Source of the DNA: Sistotremastrum niveocremeum HHB9708
Lineage: Eukaryota > Basidiomycota > Agaricomycetes > Sistotremastrales > Sistotremastraceae
Direction: 5' to 3'
DNA: 64,000 nucleotides
Assembly (NCBI GenBank): GCA_001630475.1
Contig: KV419411.1
Coordinates: 124,001-188,000 of the forward strand
Positions 1 to 10,404 of the stretch are shown here, in pieces. The notes below the pieces were generated by a model. It saw only the letters and a list, made by a program, of their open reading frames with translations, had not been told where the DNA came from and made no database searches. How positions within the stretch are numbered: position 1 is the first letter of the stretch; the number at the start of each line of letters is the position of its first letter. Made by a program: the position numbers and the translations under genes.

Positions 1-1014
1 ACGAGATCATGCTGACAATGGTGCCAACGATTGAAACGACAGCCGCGCAGCGAGGGTACAAAATCAAAACAAGACCAAATTCCGGGCATAACGCGCGCTC
101 GACCGTTCCGGTTTAGGTGGGGTACAAACAACGAACACTGTCCGGTTCAAAAGTTACTAATGTTTCAGGACGAGCCCAATATTTTCACAACAGAGACCTA
201 ATTCCTAGAGACCACGCTCTTTATCTTCTCAAGAAAATTCTGGAAATTGCCCCTCAGCAATCGGCAGGGATCGCGGCTTGACCTCGTTGGATTTAGTCTG
301 TTTACTGATTCGCTGGGCCTTGTGAGGCTACTCATTTTGTTCGGACTGATACGCGGTACGGCATATTAGCAGGAAGAAACCAGGCGTCAGTCTCGGGTTC
401 TATGACCGTAACGCTATCTTGACATTCTAGCGCCGAGGTTCCTGAATAATATGCTTCTCCCTCACAGATGTATACTTGTGGTACCTGTACATAATAGTAT
501 TACATGCACGCCCAACGACCCTTTGAAATTTCTGAGTGCTCAGGCTTCGATCTGAGACGTCTCATTGAAAGCTCCCGTATTAAGTGTTTTACCATTATTG
601 CGGGCGGTTCAGGGGGATATGGTACCTCACTTGACGATTGACAGGTCATCTCTCGTAAAGCGTGGCTGACGCCTGGGCGTTACGATCGTATGATAATTGC
701 AACTGCTGAGTCCATTTCGGTGGAATTTTTATTTGAAGAACACCCATTAACGAGCGTTTCGGGTCCATTCCTTTAGTTACTCTACACAGTCACTTGTCTC
801 GCAAGAGAGAAGGGGTTGCGATTCCAGCCCGTCGCCGTATAGCTGAGACAAGAACTCCGCCTCTCTAGCGAATACGAGCGTCAGCCTCCTGTAACACGGT
901 CAATTGGTTCCGCTACTCTGATTTTCTTGAAACCGTCTGTCTTTGGCAAGAAAATGTTAGTGCATAAATAGCAAGCAAAGTGAGCAGAATCCTAGATATC
1001 TCAGCTATAACATC
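1..1014. other. Intergenic, left edge
   Basis: No open frame here shows splice continuity or a recognisable domain. The last 50 bases are taken to be the promoter of the terpene synthase that starts at 1015. Confidence 0.6.
963..970 (+). promoter_or_regulatory. TATA-like box of TPS-1
   Basis: CATAAATA lies about 45 bases before the ATG at 1015. The other three terpene synthases also have a TATA-like motif 45-105 bases before their ATG, which supports the call. Transcription start not known. Confidence 0.35.
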
Positions 1015-2241
1015 ATGTCTATTGCCTCCTCGGACACCTACCGCATCCCCGAGATGCTTAAAAATTGGCCCTGGCCCAGACGCATCAATCCACATTTCAA
1101 AGGGGCCAGTTCCGCATCCGCCGCTTGGCTGGAGCAGTTCAAGCCGGAAAGTCCTGCGGTTCAAAAAACATTTGCCACCGATAACTCACGTACGAGCGTT
1201 ATATCATTTCTCTTCCCCAAGCTGATAAATCATTTCAGACGGCCTGCTATCATCATTAGCATACCCTACTGTAGATCCGAGTGAGTATTTACTTCTTGCC
1301 TCAATCTGATTGAGGGATAGCGAACCGTCTTCCAGAAACACTTCGCGTGGCTTGCGACTTCCTAGCCGTCCTGTTCATCATTGATGACTCCACCGATCCC
1401 GAAACCTCCTCTGAAGTTGGAAGCGTGGTGGAAAGAATTAAGGATGTGTTCAGAAGTCCACTCCAGGTTCGCCAAGAAGACATCGTCTCGGAGGTGACCC
1501 GACAGTAAGCCATCGCTTTGACATTTGGACCATGCCGTAACAATGCAGTGCAGATTCTGGGTAAGAGCGAAAGAAATTTCAAGCACTGCTCAGCAGGAGC
1601 GTTTCATCAAGAGTTTCAGTGCATACCTCGATGCAGTGGTAGTTGAAGCTCGTGATCGAGATATTCACCATATCCCAGACTTCGATGAATACCTCACCGT
1701 CCGCAGGAATACTGGAGCAGTTCGCCCATCGTTCTGGATCGCAGAAGGCGCAGCCGGAGTTCCAGAGCATGTTCTTGAACATGAAACTTTAGCCACATTG
1801 ACAACCTGCGCCGTGGACATAATCAGCATCTCGAACGTACGTGGTTTTCTGTTGCAAATGAAGAATCGAGTCTCACTTCAGAGGTAGGACATGCTCTCAT
1901 ACAATAGAGAGCAATCTCGGGGCAGTCTCCATAATATGGTGGCAATAGCAATGAAGAGGTTGGATCTGTCGTTGCAAGAGGCAATGGATTGGACTTCGAC
2001 ACGTCATGATGCCCTTGTCAGCAAGTTTCTGAATAGTTTGACTGAAGTGCCATCGTGGGGGAAAGAGATCGATGCGCGTGTTACGACCTATATAGATGGT
2101 CTGGGATATTGGGTTAGAGCTAACGAGGCTTGGAGCTTCGAGGGTCCGCGATACTTCGGAAACGATGGGGCTGAGATACAGAGGAGTCGGTTGGTAAAGC
2201 TGATTCCAGCTGGACGTGTGGTATTAGATGAGGTCGATTAA
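1015..2241 (+). CDS. Sesquiterpene synthase TPS-1 (class I)
   Basis: Predicted soluble class I terpene cyclase that ionises farnesyl diphosphate and cyclises it to a sesquiterpene. Five exons: 1015-1189, 1239-1280, 1336-1504, 1554-1836, 1888-2241, giving 340 aa, usual for basidiomycete enzymes. The N-terminus has WPWPR and a NPHF segment. The metal-binding motif is DDSTD (residues 89-93) and the NSE motif is NDMLSYNRE (223-231), with R in place of the usual K. PRYFG near the C-terminus supplies the Arg-Tyr pair. All motifs are present and no break is seen. Exon sizes match TPS-3 (55914) exactly for the first four exons, so these two are the closest pair. The N-terminal signature resembles the protoilludene-type clade, but the product cannot be predicted from sequence alone. 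Confidence 0.93.
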
Positions 2242-2698
2242 GTAGACCACAAGATTAAAGGGAATTATTGGGCAAGCCTAGCAACTCGTAGAGCCAGATA
2301 TAGATAAATGCCGATGAATGTCACTGCGTAAAAATGTTTGGGCGCCAGTTTACGGAAAGTGCCACGTGGCGTGTTGAATATTGTCTCACAACGTTTCATG
2401 GGTTTCGACGCCCAAATTTCCAACGACTGAATGATGCTCTCTCACGCAGCTCTACCTCCTTCTTCAATCTTTTTCATTCCTTCATTCTTGGCAATCAACG
2501 AGAATATATTGACCGTCGCCGGATGCATTGGTCGGATGAGGATCACAGCCCCGAACTCGCACGTTCGAGCTGACTTGGTCTTCCCTCAGGCTAAAGCTAG
2601 TTAATCAGTATTTGTTTATAGATATGTTGACCCGGCTTGAAGACAAATGAATGTCCTATCACAAGATTGATTTTCTCTTTCCTGCAACGCCAGTGAAT
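2016..2698 (+). repeat. Segmental duplication, copy 1 (TPS-1 3' end and flank)
   Basis: The end of the last TPS-1 exon and about 450 bases of downstream flank recur, diverged, at 5641-6276 and 7911-7960. Shared landmarks are 'tttacggaaagtgccacgtgg', 'atgcattggtcggatgag' and 'gattttctctttcctgca'. This copy keeps the working gene. It was later interrupted by the MITE at 2701. Confidence 0.75.
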
Positions 2699-2700
2699 TA

Positions 2701-3081
2701 CTGTACCATTTTGACAACGCCGGCGGCGGGTTTGGACACGGACATCGATGAGACACTGCGGCGGAGCGGCTGACAGGTTGGGGGACATGGGACATTATGA
2801 ATTTTGGCGGCGGCGGCTATCAGTGCAACGGCGGCTGGGCTCGAATATCAGTCTCTTGAGGTCTCATATGTATAGTAACAGTGTTCCGAGCAATTTCATT
2901 CTTCAAAACACAATACTACACTTGTATGTAGTGCTATATTGAAGAGAATACTATTTGTCGGCGTGATGTCATCCTACTTGTCCCGGCGGATGTCAAGCTC
3001 GGGACACGGAAATTTGTGTTTTAACAGGCGGCGGCGAGGCTCCGGGACATGGGACAATCCGGCGTTGTCAAAATGGTACAG
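2701..3081 (+). mobile_element. TA-flanked MITE (Tc1/mariner-type), copy 1
   Basis: A 381-bp non-coding element with inverted ends: it starts CTGTACCATTTTGACAACGC and ends with the reverse complement. It is flanked by TA on both sides (2699-2700 and 3082-3083), the target duplication used by Tc1/mariner elements. An almost identical copy of the same length lies in opposite orientation at 37973-38353. No transposase is encoded, so it is a non-autonomous element. The near-identity of the copies suggests recent movement. Confidence 0.88.
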
Positions 3082-3083
3082 TA

Positions 3084-3660
3084 CTGTAATGAAAACCGTT
3101 GTTGACCGGTTAGAATGATGGGCTCTCTTCAAGACCGATGACTACTCAGTCTATGTGAATCCTAAACACGGTTGTGTCTGAAGTACAAACCGAGACAAGT
3201 CAATGGCTCAAGATATCGAGCTTGTCTCGGATGGCTGTCGGAGCGCCCAACGGACCCGAAAACTTTCGTTCGAACCATTTGGTCAAAGCTTCTGGTTTTC
3301 TATGGTCATGCACTAGAATCAGCTCTCTGGGATCTTGTATCGGTATTCTCGTCGGAGCGCCCACGGTTCCTGGCGTTGGCATTGTGTTCTTCCTGGATTC
3401 CTGGCCAGTCGTCGGTATCCCCGGGTTTCGTCATCAGGCGTTCGAATCTAACGAATCTATGTCTTTGCTTCTTTCTGATCCGGGAATACATCTATCTAGT
3501 CACCTGAGTCGTTTGGGGAAGTGAATTCTGATAACGCCCTTTTGGTCCCGTTGAACGGTAACGTCAACATCCACAGTATTCTTAGTTCTGTACAAAACTC
3601 GGCCGTCTTCCTTGTTCATCTCTTCTTTACGAGGTTCCCCAGAGCTCGATTCGACTTCAT
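3084..3660. other. Intergenic spacer
   Basis: Two overlapping plus-strand open frames (3172-3524) are present, but neither has a domain, a splice pattern or a paralogue here. I treat them as chance frames. The end of the spacer holds the promoter and leader of the CBM1 peptide. Confidence 0.45.
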
Positions 3661-3661
3661 C

Positions 3662-3990
3662 ATGGTTACGTTCATCTCTATATTCGCCATCTTCGCCTCG
3701 ATGAGCGCAGCGAACGCTCTTCCTTCTCCACAGACCAATTCGACGACCACAACTTCGACAATCACGAGTTCGACGACCACGAGTACATCGTCCACTACGT
3801 CTGCGAAGCCTTCGGGTGTTCCTCATTGGGGGCAATGTGGTGGTCAGGGATGGACTGGACCTTCTGTCTGTCAGCCTCCTTATGTTTGCACAAAGGACTG
3901 CACTTTCGTGAGTTCCAATGACATCAACTGTCTGTCCGATAGGATTTGCTGATCCTCTTCGGTAATACTTAGTACAGTCAATGCTTATGA
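3662..3990 (+). CDS. Secreted CBM1-only peptide
   Basis: Two exons, 3662-3907 and 3973-3990, encode 87 aa. The start at 3662 gives a clean signal peptide (about residues 1-19, ending in SAANA); an upstream in-frame ATG at 3521 would bury it. Next comes a Thr/Ser-rich linker (about residues 25-50). A family 1 carbohydrate-binding module completes the protein: [15 protein letters not shown], further Cys residues, then YSQCL. The last five residues come from the second exon after a 65-nt intron (GTGAGT..TTAG). The planar aromatics and Cys pattern fit cellulose binding (family knowledge). There is no catalytic domain, so it may be a free-standing binding module, an expansin-like helper, or the remnant of a larger enzyme. 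Confidence 0.82.
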
Positions 3991-4379
3991 TTCTTAGAGA
4001 TTCTGGAGGTTTCAGGCTTGTAATTCGATTTGGAACAGTGACACGAATATGTAGCTCGCAGATACAAAATGGCATGTTGCAATCTTGTTGCAATCTAGCT
4101 AGTCGTCCAAAACTACATAATCAATCGATTATGAGAAAGAATTGTGTGGAAAGTCAAATCGAAAATAGTTTCAAATGATTCAGGAAAGGAAATAAACAGC
4201 GGGAGACCAGACTCATAGCAAGCTCAGCGAAAGCGCGGTCAGACCGCGTCTCGCCGACTTTACGGCTTGTCTAATCCCCTTTCCACAACATTATGAAACA
4301 ATTTCACAATTTACATGTAGCTTTCCTAGTTGGATGATGCCCTGTCAGATCACTACAATCAATCAGCTCCATCTAAGCA

Positions 4380-5463
4380 CTACATTGGGATATCAACGGC
4401 ATACCGGACTCTTTGAGCCACAAAGGCTAGGGATTCGTCTTCGTCGTCAGGCAGTTTCTCTGAAGGGTCGAAAACATCCCTGAGTTCTTGCATTGCGACG
4501 CGCTCATTCGCGCTCTCAAACCCAGCGTCCGGCTGATCCCAGGCCTCAGTATCGTCAAGTGAGATGGAGAGCGCAAGATGAGCACGAATGTTTCACAATA
4601 CAACTCACCGTGGTTGGGGTTAAAATTTCCATCAATCGCTGCCCCCACCAAGTCGTTTAGGTCCCACGATCTACGGGCTACTCTTATCTCCACTGAGATG
4701 TCCTCGAATATCCCCAGCGCGACCCTTGGCGCTTCCGATGCATTTTCGATTACTACCACGTTAGAATCATCGTCGAGCCGGATAACGACCTGCGTCCGCA
4801 TGCCATCAGTTTCAGTGGGTAGTATGCAGTGAAATACCCATGGAGGGGTAACCGCTTGGACTAGATTCTGGTTCGTTGTGCAAGCTAGATTCGGCCTGAC
4901 ATCGCTTTCTATGGAGATGACTGTCCGACGTGAGCGAGAACCGAGGGAGATTTCTGACATTATACCTGGGTGCAAATATTTTCCAAGGGCAATACTGTTC
5001 ATGCTCTCTGCTAGAACCACATGTAGCCTTTGATCTTCCCATCTGTAGCGTTCATGCATTTCGGAGACCTTCGGATCATCCAGATAAAGTATACCGGCAG
5101 AAGCATCCTTTGCATTATCGTTGACTAACGAAAGATTTGGAAGGATTCAGAAGATTGAGCTGATGAGAACATAAATCAACGTGCCTGCCATTTCGCAGTT
5201 TGCCAGTGCGGGGAGCTCCCGGCCGTCAAGATGAGATTGACTGGTATTGGATGTCGAACAGCACGAGGGCTTCCTGAAAGATGCAAAGCGAACAGAATTT
5301 GGGTCAAGAAACCGAAAGAATATTGAGTAAGGCTTTCAGGGCTGATATTGCAAGCGAACTTACTGGCACGAATTCTGGACCTGGGTATGACTCTTGGGCG
5401 TATATGTCTTCGAGGGACCCAATCATTACAAAGATAGTGCACATGGTGGATTATCGTCGATAG
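4380..5463 (-). pseudogene. Unrecognised gene with interrupted frames
   Basis: The core open frame (5059-4427) extends upstream in frame to about 5125 (SAGILYLDDPKVSE). It reads like real protein (VVIRLDDDSNVVVIENASE, GIFEDISVEIRVARRSWDL) but matches no family I know. Near 4600 the coding signal moves to another frame (AHLALSISLDDTEAWD) and continues to a stop at 4380. Near 5125 a similar frame shift leads into QYQHVDLCSHQLNLL and, across a GTAAGT intron, to an ATG near 5442. No canonical intron resolves both shifts: the GTGAGT..CTGAG intron near 4608-4545 is the right length but leaves the wrong phase. I infer a recently decayed gene with two frameshifts, or one with unusual splicing. Confidence 0.42.
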
Positions 5464-5640
5464 TCGTTCGAAACGGCGGACAGCTCTACGAACAAGAGGG
5501 GAGTTGAAATATTTCAAGCCAGCCTATTCCGACCGCTAGCTCCTCGAGAAGGCCAGTATTTTTACCTATGCCAATCCCAGAATCGGTCGAGGTTCTTCCC
5601 GTCCGGATCCGTCAGTGTGGTCATAGCAGTCATTGCGTTG

Positions 5641-5867
5641 TCGTCGAGTTCCTAGATACTCTGAATAAAGTGCCATCCTGGCCGCCTGGCGAAAAGATAT
5701 CAACGAACGTCTTATCACCTATATGGATGGTTTGGTTATTGATTCAGAGCTCAAGAGGATGGAGCTTCGAGTGCCCACGACATTTCGGCCAGGATGGGGC
5801 TGGGATACAGAGAGGTCGGCTGGTAAAGCTGATTCCAGCCGGACGTGTGGTAGATGAAGGGGCTTAG
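5641..5867 (+). pseudogene. Terpene synthase relic (3' part of last exon)
   Basis: Only the last third of a terpene synthase final exon remains: a LNKVPSW segment, GWSFECPRHFGQDG, and a C-terminal RLVKLIPAGRVV that matches TPS-1 almost word for word. The middle has drifted and no upstream exon (DDxxD, NSE) is present nearby, so it cannot make an enzyme. It is part of the duplicated TPS-1 tail. The conserved Arg-Tyr pair has become Arg-His. Confidence 0.85.
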
Positions 5868-6276
5868 TTAGGCGACGAGATCAACACCGAATTATCGGGA
5901 ACGCCTTAGAATGAGATATTGATCATTGCCAACCCAGGATGTCGTTGTGTAAAAATGTTTGAGCGCTCGTTTACGGAAAGTGCCACGTGGCATGTTGAGT
6001 GTTTTCTCCCAACGCTTCATAGACGCGATGACTGGGGTATTTCGACGCTCACTGGCAGATATCTATTAGTTGAATGACGCTCTTTCACGCATTCCTACCT
6101 TTGTCTCTCATATTTTTCATTCTTCCATTCTTCGCAATCACAACTTGAATATGGACCGTTGAATGCATTGGTCGGATGAGAATAATAATCTCGAACTCAT
6201 AGGCTCGCTGACTTAGTCTTCTCTCAGTCCGGAGCTCGTTTAAGAGTGTTTGTTCATTGGTATGTCAAGACGTCTT

Positions 6277-7910
6277 ATGAAGGAGATTTGGGTCGCGGTC
6301 TGGCATCTCGGCCGCATACGGCATGTCGACAGCGACCCCGAGCACTCTCCGACCGCGCGAAAATCTCAGCTGAAGACGTGCTCACCGCTGGATCGAGCTT
6401 CATCCATGCTGCCTTGTCAAGAGTCCATTGATCCTCTTAGGCACCTCAAGATCCTCACCGTACCTCACGCTTGATAGAAATCAGAAACCTCCGACTTACC
6501 AGTAAACTGCCTACCATTACCGTTGAACAGCTCAGTCTTATACTATTCAACATCGCCCGAAATCGTTCTGGACTTCCTAGACCCCTCGATCTTCTCTATG
6601 GCGTGGATGATCTTTCTGACTGAAACAACCGGTGAAGATGGCGCCTCATGCTGATTTGGATACTTACCAGAATGACAGAAATGATCGAGGCTTTGGTATC
6701 GCCTCATCACTCTTCGAAGGATAGTCAGATAGCCGTTGCAATAGGACGACAGCACGAAAGGGAGGAGAACATCACGGCGGTATCAGAATGCGGTATGAGG
6801 ATCGGGGCAGGCGTCCATAGACTTGGTACGAGGCGCGTTCACGATGTCACTCTCTTTCTTGCAATTGCTGACTTCGCCAACATCTAGTTCAGGCCCTCTC
6901 AATTGCGTTACTGTAATATCGTGCTCTTCGCTCCTGAGCTCTGTACCTGTCTCTCTGGTGCTCTTTGATTCGACTGTCTTCTGCTGCTCTGTCATCTCCC
7001 CATCACCCTTCCCGTCTGTCCGAGTCTCACATTCAACTCTGCTCGCATGAGTCGTTTCTCGTTTCTCGCGCTCACATAGTACTCGGAAAGCAAGACATGA
7101 TCTGCGAATCTCTGGTGTCCAATACTCGCTATAAGATTACGTATTCTCAAAACACGTTGAGACTTCCAATTTGTTTACTATCTTTCTCTTATTTCGTCGA
7201 GTCCAGGGTTGAAGAAAGTTGCCGTTGTCGTGGTCAAGATACAATTCCTCTCGACGCTTTCCGATTCTTGTTTACAACCATCACATCACTTAATCACAAT
7301 GCATCAGTAATTCTGGCCACTCCTATGTCTTGAACACTCGATCTGAGCATGAATTCGTCTTCTCACATGACGACTTCTCCCTGCCAAATCCCGTGTCTCG
7401 TCCGGGCCTCCATCTGAGTCCATCAAGCCTCGACCTGAGCACCGACGTATTCAACACAGAGATTTGCACTCCTGACTCGGAGGCAAGATTGTAGGAAGTT
7501 GTAAGCTTTGGCTAGGTCATTCTCAGACTTGTTCTCAAGTCGATCTCAGCTCAGCCTCATTCTGGAGTTTATGCATTCAAGGAGTACTAGTATCATGAGT
7601 GTATGCATGTATTGAATTTCAATAATCAGGTATCGACGCATTGTACATGTTTGACAGTAGGATTGATGAATACGTGGCGCCTAGAGCACAATGGAGATGA
7701 CTCTTAAATCGATCCTGGAAATCCCCGAGCTCACCGGACTAGCCAAGGATGATCCTCTTGTCAAATTGGGAGTGTCGGAAAATCTGTTTGAGCAGATTAG
7801 GAAAGTCGACTTGGGGTCCGGGAAAATAGAGTTTGGGCTGAGTGTGAAAACACCGGGGCGGCAGGGGGACTAACGCCGTGCCGCCAGACCGCGACCCAAA
7901 TCTCCTTCAT
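6277..7910 (+). mobile_element. Non-autonomous hAT-like element
   Basis: A 1634-bp unit with perfect 28-bp terminal inverted repeats (start ATGAAGGAGATTTGGGTCGC; end is its reverse complement). It is flanked by an 8-bp target duplication with one mismatch (GACGTCTT at 6269-6276, AACGTCTT at 7911-7918). Comparison with the intact paralogous flank at about 2630 confirms it is an insertion. The 8-bp duplication points to the hAT superfamily. No transposase is seen. A 60-codon frame at 7691-7873 with good codon texture may be a captured host exon. Confidence 0.78.
7691..7873 (+). other. Possible captured exon inside the hAT-like element
   Basis: An open frame of 60 aa (starts MEMTLKSILEIPEL, ends in KTPGRQGD) lies near the right end of the 1.6-kb element. 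It has an amphipathic, protein-like composition, no similarity to transposases, and ends almost at the inverted repeat. It may be a host gene fragment carried by the element, or chance. Confidence 0.3.
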
Positions 7911-8317
7911 AACGTCTTGCAACCAAATGAATATCTGATCGCAACCGTGATTTTCTCTTTCCTGCAGCCGCCAGCAAACTAACGATACCGAAGAAAGCTT
8001 CAACGCCCTTTGACTTTTCCGGAGAGTCATAATCATTGGAGGACACCCTGAACTCCTTTCTCATCTCATGGCCCTAAACTGAGAGCGTGATTTAAACATC
8101 GGGGCATGTCGGCCCCTATTCTCAGCTGCTGTAGTCGATATCTCAGTTCGGACGGTGGCACGAATGTGATCTCTGGACCGGGATCGTGCTTTCTGATAAA
8201 GCTACTGGAGTGAGCACTAAATCACATCCCATTCGTCTCAGTCTCTTGACCCTCGCAGCCTTGGGTTCTTCTCACAGGCAGTTTATCCGCTCAGACGCTT
8301 GAGCCATCTTCACGAGG

Positions 8318-10404
8318 ATGTCAACTTCTTCAATCACAAAGTCGGAGGGGATGGAAGATGAGTGTGAGAAAAGTTCGAGCGGTGAACAACTTGAACCTGC
8401 GGAAGGCGTGCATGTGCAGGCAGTGCAGGGACATGATGCCGTTTCGGAAGGTGGTTTCGATGGGTGGATGACCGTTATTGGAGTGTAAGCCAGGATCCCT
8501 TTATACTTAGAACGCTGATATTGAATGTCTTCAGTTGGTGCGCTCAATTTGTTAGCCTGGGGTAAGTTCGCCTTCCACACGAAATACGTATATCTTATAT
8601 TCCTCAGGCATGCGATGGGATTCGGAGTCTACGAGTCATTCTACAAAGAAAATTATCTCAATAACGAGTCTAGTTCTGCGATCTCGTGATTCTCCCCGAC
8701 CTTGTTCTCAACGAAAGCTTCGCACTCAGGCCTTCTCTCAGGTGGATCGGAAGTATACAGCTGACCTTGATCGGAGTTGTGGGTCTTCTGGCTGGTCCAT
8801 TGTTTGATAAAGGGCACTTGTACGAGTCCCTCCTAAGTCTGTCGTTGGGATGTCACTAACTTCCTCTGTAGCCGCATGCTGTTGTGGGCTTCGACGGCTC
8901 TTTATGTGTTTTGCAATTTCATCTTGTCAATTACTCAACCGCATGAGTTCTATCAGGTGCGAGGTTTCGTCAGCCATTACAGAGTTTTCGTTAATGAATC
9001 GTGAAAAATCACAACAGATATTCCTCGCCCAGGGAATAGGGATGGGCATCGCCATGGGTGCTATGTACGGCCCGACACTTGCGTTGATCGGACAACATTT
9101 TCGGACTCGCCATCGAGCACTCGCCTTGGGCGTTGCTTCTACTGGCAGCTCAATCGGTGGCTTCATAGCCGTCATAATACTCAATAATCTCATCAATCGT
9201 GACGGAGAGGTCTTTGGAGCTGGTGGCACACCCGCGTCTTTTCAACGAGCAATCAAAATACATGCCGGCTTGAATACTGGCTTATTACTATTGGCTAATT
9301 CGTTGATTCGGGAGACTAAGAGTCGTGATGGAAGCAAGAGTACGTCGAATGTCGATCTGCCGGGGATTTTCAAGGACCGTACCTTCGTCATTGTGTGCAT
9401 GGGGTTGGTCGTTCATTTTTTATGTCAGTTGGAGTGACTGACATCGGTTAGGACTTTCATCGCATTGTGGGGTGAAATATTCCCTGTGTTCTACGCTCAG
9501 CTCTTGTCCATCACAAAAGGACTGTCTCCCATATTTTCTTTTTACACGGTGCGTTGCCCCCCGATTGGGCGATATGGACGGGAATTTAATATTATAATGA
9601 ACGATCTTGCAATAGCTCCCTATCTTCAACGCATCTTCGGTTGCCGGAAGAACCGTTCTTCCTTTCTTCGCGGACCGGTTTGGAGCTCTAAATATGCTCA
9701 TCCCTGTGACGTTCATCTCTGGAGGAGTTTGTTTCGGCTATCTCGGCGTTCACACTGCGGCGGGGGATGCCATTGTAACGGGCTTATTAGGATTCTGTTT
9801 TGGTGCTTGTAAGTGTTCGACATAACGTCTCTGTGATGCGATCAACTCTAATATGGACCTAGGGAATTCGCTTTTAATCACAACTGCAGCTGATCCTGCT
9901 CGGCATCAAGGAGAGATAGGGTATAACTTTGTGTTCCTCTCTTAGATACGCCGCTGACTCGACTTTTGGTCCAGAACACGAATAGGAATTATCACACTCT
10001 GTCAATGTATGTTTGCTGTCACGCTCTGCACCTCGCTCGACTAACCGACGACGTAGCACTATCCGATCTCGCAGGACCTCCTATCAATGGAGCCCTTTTA
10101 ACGGACAAGTTCCTGTGGTACAGACCTATAATCTTCAGCGGGGTGAGTCCCGTGAACGACCTCATTCCATCTGTTGTGCTGAAAACCTGATAGGTCTCAA
10201 CACTAGGCGGCGCAAGCTTGTTCCTTCTCGCACGGATCACGGAGGCTCAGCACAAGCATATCTCGATTCAAGCAAATGATAGAGCGCCAACGGGTAAAGA
10301 ATGGTTCCTAAATCGACACTGTTTCATCCTGAATGTTGACATTAGGGGCGCCGTCACCAGACAAGACAAAGAACGAAGACGCAGGTTATGAGACCATCGT
10401 CTGA
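8318..10404 (+). CDS. MFS transporter, monocarboxylate type (MCT-1)
   Basis: Thirteen exons splice cleanly to 481 aa: 8318-8484, 8535-8561, 8608-8685, 8742-8819, 8872-8956, 9018-9403, 9452-9548, 9616-9808, 9863-9920, 9975-10006, 10057-10142, 10194-10293, 10346-10404. The protein is a 12-helix major facilitator of the SLC16/MCT group. An acidic N-terminal tail leads into GWMTVIGVWCAQF and GFGVYESFY. The middle has FLAQGIGMGIAMG and RALALGVASTGSSIGG; later helices carry SSVAGRTVLPFFADRFG and the conserved GPPINGALL. Such carriers move monocarboxylates, riboflavin or secondary metabolites; the substrate is unknown. Two paralogues at 49412-51652 and 52177-54246 share most intron positions. The final intron is inferred; without it the C-terminus would be basic instead of acidic. 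Confidence 0.9.

Larger units (their letters stand above)
5641..7960 (+). repeat. Segmental duplication, copy 2 (decayed)
   Basis: Second copy of the TPS-1 tail and flank (compare 2016-2698). Homology runs from 5641 to 6276, is interrupted by the hAT-like element at 6277-7910, and resumes at 7911 ('caaatgaatatc', 'gattttctctttcctgca'). Confidence 0.72.

Noticed and set aside
3500-4093. 197-aa minus-strand open frame
   Set aside because: It is the antisense shadow of the CBM1 gene: Arg-rich text produced by the Ser/Thr linker read backwards.
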